Shown in pieces: positions 21,430-32,700 of a DNA stretch of 46,773 nt (its first letter is position 1; each line of letters begins with the position of its first letter). Below the pieces are notes generated by a model. That model was not told where the DNA came from. It did no database searches and saw nothing but the letters and a program-made list of their open reading frames with translations. Location of the stretch: the NCBI GenBank assembly GCA_003427395.1, contig BFEA01000364.1:1363773-1410545 (forward strand). The letters run 5' to 3'. Origin of the DNA: Chara braunii. Taxonomy: Eukaryota > Streptophyta > Charophyceae > Charales > Characeae. Made by a program: the position numbers and the translations under genes.

Positions 21430-22563
21430 ATGAGGGAAAGTGTTTTGGCAGGGCCATGTTGTATCAACAAAGGGAATCAGAAGGAGTTGATCATAGGGGA
21501 GTCTGATTTCCTGCTGCCTCAGAAGCGAACACTGATGATGGAATTAATGAAGAGGAAGCATCGGGCCTACGCGTTTAATGACGAGGAGCGTGGCAGGCTG
21601 GATGTAGACAAGATACCTATGATCCGCATCCACACCGTGCCACACGAGCCTTGGAACATGAGAGGGGCGCGATATCCCAATCCTGACGAGGAAAGGAAGG
21701 TGGTGGATTACCTCGACGGCAAGATACATACTCACGTCGCCGACTATTCAAGTGGACCATATGCCTCCCCGTGGTTCTGCTTTATTAAGCCTAACGGGAC
21801 GCTGCGGTGGGTGCAGAATTTGCAAAGACTTAATGCAGTGACTGTGCGAGATGCTGGAGGACTGCCGAATGCAGACGTGCTGTCGGAATCCTGTACTGGA
21901 AGGCCTATAATTTCGCTTATAGACCTTTACTCAGGATACGATCAGTTCCCAGTCTACCCGCCGGATAGGTCGATGACGGCTAAGCACACGCTGCGAGGAT
22001 TAGTCCACATGAACATGGCCCCATAAGGGTGGACCAACGTAGTAGCAATGGTCCAACGGGCCATGATTCGGACCATTCAGTCAGTCAGCCCCCATATCAC
22101 ACAGCCATACATTGACGATTTGGCAGTGAAGGGGCCGACGATGAAAGAGAGCGACGAAGTCTCACCAAGGGTAAGGCACTTTGTCTGGAAACACATCCAG
22201 GACCTCGAAAAGGTCCTGAGCCTGCTCGAAGAGCATAACCTCACGGCAAGCGGGGTCAAATCTAGACACTGCATGAGGGAAGCTACTATCTTGGGGATCG
22301 TCTACAATGAGAAGGGCCGAAGGCCGGATGTGAAAAAGACGGACAAGATGACTGAGTGGCCAGTTCCGTTCCACTCAATAACTGATGTCAGGAGCTTCCT
22401 TGGTACGTGTGGATTTTGGAGGGCCTTCGTCAAGAACTTTGCCGCTAAGACTGAACACCTGAGGAAGTTAGTCCGTCAGGATCAGGAATGGGTATGGGGT
22501 GAAGAACAAGAAGAGAAGGTGGCAAAAATGAAGGAGGAATTTCGAGAAGGAGGGTTGGTGTAA
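21430..22563 (+). pseudogene. Ty3/gypsy reverse transcriptase
   Basis: Motifs in order: 'PWFCFIKPNGTLRWVQN' (fingers), 'SLIDLYSGYDQ' (first catalytic Asp, about 21915), 'GWTNVVAMVQRAM' (motif B), 'PYIDDLAV' (catalytic YIDD, about 22105), then 'LGIVYNEKGRRPDVKKTD' and 'SFLGTCGFWRAFVKNFA' (thumb/connection). The catalytic residues are intact. The residue after RWVQ is Asn where many relatives have Asp. A TAA at 22024 falls between Pro and Gly of the usual P-x-G of motif B, and another TAA is at 22561. Copies DNA from the element RNA in the particle. Confidence 0.9.
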
Positions 22564-23145
22564 GGAGCGTAAGATTATGACGCCACAGAGACGCGACCCT
22601 TNATTGTCGAAACGGATGCGGGACCGACAACCTTAGGGGGAGTTCTAATTCAGACAGACATGGAAGGAAAGGAAAAACCCTTGCAATTTGAGAGTCGGAC
22701 TCTCTGTACAACGGAGAGGAACTACTCTCAAATCAAGAGGGAGACCCTTGCTGTCCTCCACTGTCTGCGAATCTTCCGGAACTATATCTTCGGCAGGAGG
22801 TTTATCTTGAGAGTGGATTCGACCGCCCTGGCCTACTCTCTAAGGAATTTCGTTCCATCGGATCCGACGGTTGCCAGATGGCTGACGTACATCTGGATGT
22901 TCAATTTCGAATTAGAACGGATTCATGGTAGTAAGAACTGGGCGGACGGGTTGAGTCGGATCAACTGGGATAAGCAGGAAGGGGAGGCGGTGGAGAATAC
23001 GCCCCCAGTTGATGGATTTCTGGATCAGGAAGAAGATGTTCATCTTCATATCAATAAATGGTCGCCGCGAGTGCCCAACTGTGTAGGCTATCCTATCTGG
23101 CGAGCGCCAAAGGGGTATGAAAGGAGGAATAAGCTAAGTCCTTAA
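22564..23145 (+). pseudogene. RNase H domain
   Basis: 'VETDAGPTTLGGVLIQ' (first acidic residue, about 22608), 'CTTERNYSQIKRETLAVL' (Glu), 'RVDSTALAYSL' (Asp) and 'NWADGLSR' (last Asp) give the four acidic positions of the RT-linked RNase H. It degrades the RNA strand during reverse transcription. Same frame as the RT, after TAA 22561; it ends at TAA 23143. One N at 22602. Confidence 0.85.
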
Positions 23146-24708
23146 GCCCTTTGAGGAAGAAGATCCCTGGGGCGGTAAGGATGTTCAGTGGATGATGGAG
23201 CTAGCGCTGACCAGCTCGCATAGCCTGGTGGAGGACATGAGAACGATTGAGGAAGGACCTGGCCAGGTAGAACGGCATGAGGACCTGATGGGAGGAATGT
23301 ATCTCCTCGTCAACACGTTATTGCAGGAAGGCCTCGACCAGTCAGACTCGTTGAACTCGACAGGAAATGTGGACGAAGTGCCCGAGAGCCAGGACGACGA
23401 GTTCGAGGAAGGAGAGATTAAGGAGGCTTTTCGTGCTGAGGAGTACGACGGGATCTACCTAGAACTGGGGCTTCTTCTGTCATGTGAAATGCGGCTAAGG
23501 GATGTAAGCGATAGGGCTCATTGGATGCTGCAGCGCTACTTAGTGCGAGACGACCACCTTTTTGTGAGAAGAGAAGTGAGGAATCTTAGGAGGGTCGTCT
23601 GCGGTAGGACTCGTCAGATCGACGTAGTAGCAGCACTACACGATGGCATTGCAGTAGGGTACGAGGGGTACAAGCCACGTATGCCAAGATAAGTGAGTTG
23701 TGCTACTGGGATGGAATGATGGACATGGTCGGGAAATTCTGTCGATCCTGCGTGCCCTGCCAGGAGAGATCCCATTTAAGGCAGGGAGAGCCGCTGCATC
23801 CAAGGTTAGAGCGAGAGGTGGGGGCCTTAGTGCATCTCGATCTGCTTTTTATACCACTTGGGGATCAGGGCTATAACTATATCTTCGATGCGCGCGATAA
23901 ACTGTCTGAGTTCGTAGACGGGCGTGCTATTCGCACCAAGACCGGGTTAGTCTTAGTGAGCTGCATCGAGGAATGTTACCTGCGTTACCCTTTCGTCAGG
24001 GAATTCGTAATGGACAGGGGATCGGAGTTTACCTGCCAGGGGGTGAAAGAATTGTTATCAAGGTATGGTGTAGCAGCCAACTACACCACGACCGCGCACC
24101 CCCAGGCAAATGCTCCCGTAGAGAGAGGGCATAGTACCATTACGAGTCTCCTGGCTAAGTGGACCGAAGGTAGGCCTAATCAATGACAAAGATACCTAAG
24201 GGCGACATTCTTTCTCGAGAACATTAATATAAAAAGATCCACCGAGCACGCACCGGTGACATTGTGGTATGGAAGGTACGCCACCTTCCCTATCGAGAGT
24301 TTTCTTAAGACATGGAGGCGCCAGGATCTGGAAGTTAACCTGTCATTTGAAGAATTGCTCGATATTCGTGCGCGGCAGATAGGAGCGATAGAAGAAAGGA
24401 TCCAGGAGGCGTCTGACCAGGTGGTGAGAAGTCGTATGGACGATAAGGCTCGATGGGATCAATCTGCGCTGGTGAGGAAAGTACCCTTGGCAGTTAGAGA
24501 TGTCGTGCTTCTCTACGATTCATCACTGGAGAAGAAATGGTCCAGGAAGCTCGATAAGAGGTGGTTAGGTCCCTACCGGATCGTACGGGTCGGAGACTTC
24601 GGAGCGTATCGGATAGAGGAGCTAAATGGGACAAAGTGGAAGGATTGGGTATTTGGAACGCGACTGAAGAAATTCGTGGCGAGAGAAGAGGTAAGAGACA
24701 CGACCTGA
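23146..24708 (+). pseudogene. Integrase with zinc-binding, DDE core and GPY/F module
   Basis: The zinc-binding region is in two frames: 'AALHDGIAVG' (frame ending at 23692), then after a one-base shift near 23660 'VRGVQATYAKISELCYWDGM' and 'CRSCVPCQ'. The second His is lost at the shift. DDE core: Asp in 'VHLDLLF' (about 23839), Asp in 'MDRGSEF' (about 24013), Glu in 'APVERGH' (about 24118). TGA at 24184 replaces an expected Trp before 'QRYLRATFF'. 'RWLGPYRIVRVGDFGAYRI' near 24560 is a GPY/F module. No chromodomain follows. Inserts element DNA into the genome. Confidence 0.88.
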
Positions 24709-26610
24709 CTGCCTTTAGAATAGAAGTTGCAGGGTGTGTAGGCTAGGTAGGATGTATGCTGTGTGAGTGTGGCCTGGTCTAAGTTTGCTTGATTATCACC
24801 TGTTTTGCTTACCCCAATGTGTGCCTGTTGTCTCCTTCGCCTGTTGTGTAGGTCTGACTTTACGAAGACAGCCATGCCAAGAGGAGGGAGGGGGACACGG
24901 CCGCCTCGGAGACCGTTGGGAGCATCAGGAGGATATGAGCGACATGGGCCTCGCCATCGAGAGAGTACTCCAGTATACGATGATGGGGCATCGAGCTATT
25001 CCTGGACAACTTTTGGGATCATGCGAGGCGTATGGGCTGGACCGTGGCCCAAGCAATCGAGGGACTGAGGGGAGTCGGCAGATTCGAGGAGCCCGTCGCA
25101 CGGATCTGTAGAGAGGCGACGACGAGATCAGAGGTGGAGTGGAGGATGCAGGAACTGCGACCCTCGCCTGTGGAACTAGATGGCAGGCCGATCCGTCTAG
25201 AGATCGGAAACGTAGCAGACTTCATCCCTGCTTTTGAGTGGTTCATGCAGGGGCAGGGTATACCGAGAGATGAGTGGGCAAGGACGCTACCACTCTGGAC
25301 CAGGAAGGCGGAAAGGCCGCTGGCTAGCCAAATCTGAGACATGGCCTGGGACCGGGAAAACTGTAGGGCACATCTAAGAGAGGCCTTTCGACGGCCAGAG
25401 TCCCCCCACCCAGAGTCGAGAGACGTCAGAGGAGTCAGAGGTCGAGGGACCCTGAGCCCAGGGAGGTGAGACCGTCTCGGGGAGGACGGAAGACCCTCGC
25501 TAGGAGAGAGGAGGAGCCGGGGCGGGATCCAGAGGTTGAAGAGCGAGGGGCATACCCTGAGTGTGGGTTGGGACCAGTGGAGTTCCATCATTTTACTGAG
25601 GGTGGATTGAGGAGGTCACCAACACACACACGGGAGGAGCCGCCAGTGTCTGAAAAGCCGTTGAGAGAGTTAGAGACGCATCTGGATATCTCTCAGTGGA
25701 GAGCGTCGCCTCAGGATGAGAAGCATGAAGAGCAAGTAGAAGGGGCGCCACGAGAGGAGGTACCACAAGAGGAGGTGTCACGAGAGGAGGTGCCACGTGA
25801 GGAGGTACCATTAGAGGAGGTGCCACGAGAGGAGGCGCAGGGTACTCAGCAAGAGAGCAGGCTAGGCGACATGGGGAGACGTGCAGGGAAGGAAGTGATA
25901 GAGGTTGGAGAGGACACACCCCCACAGGCGCCAACAATGGGTTTGAGACTCGGGGATGCACCAGGGAGCGCTCGTCAGGCAGAGGAGAGATTGCGGAGAG
26001 AGGAGGCCCCACTTCCTTCATCAGAGAGGGCTCCATCGCCAGAGGGGAGAGCCGGCAGGAGGAGAGAAAGGGCAGCTGTAAGGAGGGAAGCCTTGACCCT
26101 GATTGATAGGCACCTAGCAGCTTATGCCCTGGAGCATCCAGACCTGGAGGAGCCAGCACCTGCAGAGCCGCGCCGGGAGCCGTACCAACCCGAGAAGGAG
26201 ATGGAAGCAGAAATCCCGAAGAGGGTCAACCTCCGCACGAGGGAAAGGGCGCGAGCTGGAGAGACGGCTGAAGAAAAGAGGGCGAGAAGAACTAGACGGA
26301 TAGATGAGATATGGCAGGAGAGGCAGAGGTTGGAGGCAGCGGGGGAGCTCCCGGAGCAGCAACAGGAGAGGCAGAGATCGGAGGCAGCAGGAGCACTCCC
26401 AGGTCCGCCACTCAGCGCACCAGCTAGGGCCCCGGAGATTCCTGAGATGTGGAGAGACTTATGGGAGCAGAGAGGAGAGGAACTTCCATCGCCAGTCAGA
26501 GCCGGGTTCGGGGTGGCCAGGAAGGCGGAAGAGAGGTTAGATCGTAAAATCAAGTTTCTGGCCAAGACCACTTTTGACCGGCACTTGTTATTGGAGGGCG
26601 ATCTGACAGG

Positions 26611-26773
26611 NNNNNNNNNNNNNNNNNNNNNNNNNNNNNNNNNNNNNNNNNNNNNNNNNNNNNNNNNNNNNNNNNNNNNNNNNNNNNNNNNNNNNNNNNN
26701 NNNNNNNNNNNNNNNNNNNNNNNNNNNNNNNNNNNNNNNNNNNNNNNNNNNNNNNNNNNNNNNNNNNNNNNNN
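26611..26773. other. Assembly gap (163 N)
   Basis: Run of Ns inside the second Gag-like frame. True length is unknown, so the reading frame cannot be followed across it. Confidence 0.99.
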
Positions 26774-27447
26774 GGTGGCCAGCCAGGCAGCTATCATCGA
26801 GAGCCTGAGGCAGCAAACCNAGGGAAGGGTGGACAGGCCAAAGAGCAGCAGGCAGGGAGAGCAGAGGCAGCCAGGACAGGGATTGCCAGGACAGCCATCT
26901 GCAGCAGAGCCTCGCCAGAAGCCACCTATGGGGAGAGTTATCCTAGAGCCAGAGGAGGCGAGAGCCCAGAGACAGGCAGAGAGAGAGGCGTTCGAGTTTA
27001 GAGCCCCTACTGAGCTCGCGACGCTGTCAGTGGCGGCGGCAGGCCCGGTCGTACCTTTGGCAGTAGAGGAGGGGCTGCCACCATCTAGCAGTGAGCCGGC
27101 TTAGGGCTCAGCAGAGGGATCCATGGGCGTGCTCCTTGAGGCGGTGCATACTATGCAGGAGGAGGTGAGTTTGTTTTCACCTAAGCAGAGGATAAAGGAG
27201 CCTCTTGAGAGAGAGATGGGGATTGAGGAGGAGGGTGACATCGAGGGCAGACTCCAAAGGATAGGCACGCCTAAGTATGGACCAGACGAGATTGAGGAGC
27301 AGCCCATGGCAGCGCCAGGAGAGACACTCGAGAGGAGACCTCAGAGGTTGGACACGCCTGAGTACGTCCCAGCGACAGGGGATTTGAGGAGCAGACTGGG
27401 ATCTTGGGCTACTGCATCTGGGTCTGGGGGACCGGTTCATGGGACAG

Positions 27448-27560
27448 AGCAGCAGGAGGTCGTTAGTACCGCAGCTCCTCGATCAGAGCAGCAGGAGGTC
27501 GTTAGTACCGCAGCTCCTCGATCAGAGCAGCAGGGGGTTGTCAGTACCTTGGCAGGATCT
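27448..27560 (+). repeat. 39-bp tandem repeat in second Gag frame
   Basis: Three units of 'gagcagcaggaggtc...' coding EQQEVVSTAAPRS. A length multiple of three keeps the frame. The last unit is diverged. Confidence 0.8.
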
Positions 27561-28516
27561 CCTTCATCACCACCTCCTCAACCAGGAAGAAGAAGTTCAA
27601 GAGGAAGATTGATCAGCTATGCTTCTACTGCAAGAGGGGCGTGCATCTGACTCTGGACTGTCTCGAGTTCCTTGAGGATAAGGCAGCAGGGAAGGTCTCA
27701 GAGGCAGGGGGTAAGATGTATGATGAACAGGGTAGGATAGTAGAGAAGTCCGCAGATGGACTTAAGACTCAGTTATATAGGCAAAACCAGGAGGAGTTGA
27801 AGAGGTAGGGTCGGTTTGTCTATATAAGTGGGCGAGTATTTTATGAGGCATCAGTTTAGGTTCTGTGTGATACCCTCTTAGACCTAGAGGGCTTTTTATG
27901 AGGATTGTTACTAGTCTAGATCTGAACTCTAGTGTTCCTACTAAGCTGGGAGCTTGAAGATCAGAGTAATCTAGATGAGGCATGTACATATTATGGGTGG
28001 CTTACGCCCTGGCTTTTGAGAGACAGATCTGACATGTATTCCAAGGGTAGTTGTCAGTGTGTTTGGTGTGGCTTGAGCTGAGTGAGTTATGATTTCGAGA
28101 CAATTTTTTCTGGGTGAGACATTTTATTTCCCTGAGTACATATCATGATGAGGTTTCCTTCAGGGACCATTCTTATATGTGACGATCACTTGTCTCTCTC
28201 ACATGTGTGGTTGTACTCTGATGTATAATGAGTTTGTGTGGACAATGTTTGAAAAACCTTTTATGTATCTTGGGTATTGTGAATATGATTGTAAGCAAAA
28301 CTGTCTATTCCTCGGTATACTTGTGCGACTTGCCCACGGGCAGCTGATAGGGCGGAGTATAAGGGGAGGAAGTGCAGTCCGTCTGTGAAAGGTTGTGAGG
28401 ATTTTTGAAGATTTATGAACCCAGGAGACTCAAAATACCTATCATGTTGATTATTGAATGCCTAAGTTGTGATGAAGACCTATAAGATGGTCTCTCAGTG
28501 ATTTTGTTTATGATAA

Positions 28517-28690
28517 GCCCCCTTGGATTTTAGAGAAGGGGATGCTTTTGTGACAATGTGGGTTATGATAAGACCCCTCGTGATTTTTGGAAGAGGGGGT
28601 GTTTTGTTTTGTGGCGAGACCCCTCGTGATTTTTGGAAGAGGGGGTGTTGTGCTTATGATGAGAGCCCTTTGGATTTTTGGCAAAAGAGG
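28517..28690 (+). repeat. Four-unit hairpin array with constant GATTTTTGG loop
   Basis: Units of about 45-55 bp. Stems: CCCCTT/AAGGGG (28519-28541), ACCCCTC/GAGGGGGT (28573-28600 and 28619-28646), CCCTTT/AAAGAGG (28666-28690, one bulge). The loop stays close to 'gtGATTTTTGGaa' while both arms change together. Confidence 0.75.
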
Positions 28691-29759
28691 ATGTTTTTGT
28701 TGTTGGGAGACTCACCTTCAAAGGTGAGTAAACTGATTTATGACATGGTAAGTTGCCTGATGAGTGATAAAGTCTGACGAAAAGGGGCCACTCTTTGGAA
28801 TGTTTGAAAAAGTCGCAATCAGTGTAGGGCGAGAGATGTCTCAGGGTGAGTGGTTGCTGGCTCTGATCAAGTCAGGGGTCACGGCCTGGTGGATTTAGCG
28901 GTGATTTTGTTTGTAAGCGTACGAAGGATGTCATGCCTATTGAGGGAAGGCTGGTAAATGCCTTCGGACCCCTGCGTATCGCGCAGTGGGCCTGTGATTT
29001 TGTTTTGCGACGCACCCGTTTAACCACTGGTGCTAATTCTGAGACATATTGAAGAAAGGTCAAGCTAACGGAAAAGAAGTTAGTACCTCTAGGGCGTAAC
29101 CCCATTGGATGGCTGTTAGCCGGCGCAACCTGGTTGCGGGACCACGGGGTAAGAGTTTAAGGGGAGTTACCCGCCCCAGGGAAATTACTCCGTGGGATAG
29201 TGAAGGTTGAGATTTTGGGAGGTCCTGATTGAGTGCTTATCAGGAGAAACTCTATCGTTGCGTAACCAACGAGGGTACTGCCGTTAAATCACAATGCGGT
29301 GGGCCGTAGTCCTGGTCCGATCAACCAGGCTATGGTGGGCCAAGATGGAGACCTGGCCTTTCTGTACTAGATTGCAGAAAGAGCGGAGTGGATATTAAGT
29401 TTACATATATACTTATGTGTATTTGATTGTGAGAGATTTTGAGAAGGAAGGCGAGAGTGCCTTCAAAGGTCTCAGTTAAGGCCCGCGTCCCTAGTTTTTG
29501 CCAGGACTAGGGACACCCAACGAGAAGCCGAATGTTGTCTAGGACCGGGGAGAGGACGATTGGGAAGGTCTTTGAAACTTATGTTGTCAGTGTCCTAATT
29601 TCTGGGCAGTAAGAGGCCCGGGTTAGAAACCTGTCAGCATATAGTTGTGGAGGCATGGTTTGATGAAAACCTCTACCCTGTGTTTGTCGGCTAATCGGAT
29701 TGACCTCTCTTTCGTCAGCATTTGGAGTGCGGATGAATTTATAGCTTTCTGATTTGGCG

Positions 29760-29779
29760 AAGCGACGGGGACGTCGCTT
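29760..29779 (+). other. Perfect hairpin with GGGA loop just before the 3' LTR
   Basis: AAGCGACG-GGGA-CGTCGCTT: 8-bp stem and a GNRA-type tetraloop, 17 nt upstream of TGTCGG, where a plus-strand primer (polypurine tract) would be expected. Confidence 0.6.
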
Positions 29780-32700
29780 AATATGGTCCGGTAAGCTGTC
29801 GGCGCGAATACCCTTACAAGGGTATCCGCCCTGTTTTTTTTGCAAGTGACAGAAAACAGTTTTGGTTTAAAGTTAAAGTATACCGCGCTAAGCGCGGTTG
29901 CGTCTGTAATTGCGTTGACTGGGTGGTTGACCACAATAGCGAGTGCATGGGCGCGCAGGTTTAAGACGCACGTGATTCTTTTCTGTTGTTGATCGTAAGG
30001 CCGATCCGGACCTCGGTTGTTTTGCTTATTATTATTATTTATTTATTTTTGATTAAGCAGGAATTAAGGATATTTTCTTTTGATTGGTACTTATATAAGC
30101 AAGCCGGCGCGGGCAAATGGGAGCCGCGCAGCCGTTTTGTTGGCCCAAAGCGTCGCGCCGCACTGCCTATATGGTATTCTGCGGAACCCAGTCTCAGGCT
30201 TGGGCTTAGCCCTATAGGTTACGGTATTGGACTACTATTATGAAGGTTTGGGGATCGAGGCCAGCGAGTGTCGGCGCAGCAGCGGTGGAGCACTGTGGAG
30301 AGAACCGAGGGGTTGAGGGCCCGACGGGGCTATCCCCCTTTGTTTTTTGTTGACAAACGCGGTGACAGGCCCGGTCCACGAAAACGGTGGGGCTTAGTAG
30401 TCCCCGCACCCTGCTTAGGGATTTCTATTTATGATGATTTATTTTATCTTTGCTTTTTCTATATTGCTTATTACTTATATTGATATTTGCGGTCCCGTTT
30501 TCATTCGGGATGTGGTACCGCGACTGGCAGTTCACATCTTAAAAGAAACCACAGGTGGGGGTACCACCGCGGCTAAGTCCTTCGGGACATCCGTTAAAAT
30601 AGGAATGATACAGAGTAGATTGGCGTGGGGCCTCGGCGCCCGTAAAGGCTATAAAAACGAGGGTTGTCCGACAGCCAGAGTTTTTGAGAAGCGGGGGCTG
30701 TCGGACCACGGGCTGTCCTGGGTACAGGCAGGCCGGGCAACAGCGGAGAGCGACCCGAAGTAAAGGCGATGGTCGGAGTGCAGTGGGGCAGAGGGCGGTT
30801 TGGCGCTACGGTGGAGTCATGCAGCGATACTAAGGTGCAAATCGTTCGTCGGACTTGGGTATAGGGGCGAAAGACTAATCGAATCGTATAGTAGTGGGTT
30901 CCCTCCGAAGTCCCTCACAGGCCGGCTGACTGTCGAGGCGGACGATAGCCCAGCGTGGGTGGCGGGCGCTGTGAGAGCAAAGGCGGGGTGATACAGTGAC
31001 GGATGAACCCGGACGCGGGCGGGCGCCGGGCGCGGGCGAAGAGGTCGGTTTGGACTGCGCTAGCAGCCGCGGGCGCTGTGAAGGCAGTATGCGCAGCAGG
31101 CGCGGAGCGAGGCCGTGCGAGCGACGAGCAGGGAAGGGAGAACGAATGCATTGGGACGGGGGCCGCGTCCAAGTGCATGCGAGGGCGGTGACGGGGCGCT
31201 AGCTAGTAGTGACGGGCAGCAGACAGTGTAGGAGGGCGAGTGAACCTGGCGGGGGGTTGGCACCAGGTACGGGCGGAAAGGGAGAGTGGCTATGGCGGGG
31301 TAAAAAGCTTCTACCTCGCTCAATCCTTGATGGAATTGGGCGAGCCGAGAGCCGGATCCGGCGTTTTTGGGGATGGCGATCTTAAATATGGGGTCCGATT
31401 AGAGAGAAAGTTAGTGAAATTAGAGTTACTGGAAGAAAGCTTGTGCGAGGATGGCGGGAGAGAAGAAAAAGGGAGAAGGTGAAACTCGGACCTCGCCTGT
31501 TCCTTAGTGAAAACAAGCGAGGAGGGAGTCGATCTTGGGGTTTTTACCCCGGGCGAGCACGTGGTAAGGTTAGTTTAGTTGTTAGTTAAGTAGAGTAGGA
31601 GGTGGTGTAAGGATAGAGTGCGAGGAGGGGAGTGAAGGGCAGGATATGGCCGAACAAAAGTGGAGATTTCTCTCCAGACTCTGAACGGAAACAAGCAAGG
31701 GAGGAGCCGCTTCGGAGGTTTTGAGGAGCGGCGAATACGAATATTGAGTTACTCTCTAAAGAAAGTTAGTAGAAAGAGTTGGTTAGTTAAAAGGTTAGTG
31801 CGCCGAGGGGGGGCAAGAACGAAGAAGGAAGTGATAGCTCGTTGGGTTCTCGACAGAATCAGGATGGGGAGAGGTGTGAGATGGGGGCTCTGAAAACGGG
31901 TGAGAGCGACTGTGAGATGGGATCAAGGAGTTAGTGGGCGGAGTCCGTAGTATGGGCGGTGTGAGCCGTGAGAGGTAGGAACAACACTACGACCGGAATG
32001 CGTCTGTCCGCATTCTAGCTGAAGATTCATTCTGAATGTGGTCAACAGAACCAGTAAGGAGGGGGGGGGGGTTGAGCTCGGGGAGCTCGCCTACTCATGT
32101 TGAACGGTGAGTTACTCATCTCATCAATAAGAGAGGGCGCCCCCTATTGCGCTGTCCGTACGGCTGGGAGGCGGGAATCTATCCGTTTTCTAGCGGAAGA
32201 TTCACGACTGCTTTGCAACATCCTAGGGGGCGAGCAAACGAGAGGTCTGCAGTCAGTCGGGTAAGTAGGAGAGCCGTGCTGTGTTGGACTGCACGGTCCG
32301 CTCACGCCTTGTCGATAGAACTGGCTCCGTGAAAAGAGAAAGGAATCAAGGGAGATTAGAGAACTTACCGTGGGTCGCTTTGTGCCTCGCGCCCATTAGT
32401 TGTAGCCGTGCCCATGAGCCCCTCCCTCGAGGCAGGGGTTGAATAAGCTTGTTCGGCGTTGATGGCCAGATGCAGCCACTTGCCAGGCAGAAGGCGGAGC
32501 AAGCGCAAGAGAGAAAGAGAGCAGACTGTCTGCAGTCAGATGCGAGGGAGAAGTTGAACTGTCCATGAACCCGGTCATGTTCTAAACGGGAGATTCCGTC
32601 TTAAATTGGTCGTACAGGCGACCACGTATACAGAGCAGGGGTGAGAACGGTAACAGGGTTGTGCCATTGCTAAAGTGGGCTTCTCAGCGCGGCTGTTTCC

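Larger units (their letters stand above)
24874..27808 (+). pseudogene. Second Gag-like frame downstream of pol
   Basis: Starts MPRGGRGTRPP at 24874. After a shift near 25010 comes a capsid-like stretch ('VADFIPAFEWFMQGQGI', 'NCRAHLREAFRRPE', 25032-25400) laid out much like the first Gag. A long Glu/Arg/Pro-rich region follows, with 15-bp repeats coding REEVP (about 25750-25840). After a 163-N gap (26611-26773) come 39-bp repeats (27448-27560). A perfect zinc knuckle CFYCKRGVHLTLDC lies at 27620-27661, and the frame ends at TAG 27806. TAG at 27102 and a shift near 27585 interrupt it. The Gag identity is inferred from layout plus knuckle. Confidence 0.6.
27809..29796 (+). other. 3' internal non-coding region of the LTR element
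   Basis: About 2 kb with no credible ORF between the second Gag frame and the 3' LTR. It contains the hairpin array at 28517-28690 and a GNRA-type hairpin 17 nt before the LTR. No polypurine tract is seen directly before 29797. The nearest purine-rich stretch is around 29546-29570. Confidence 0.7.
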
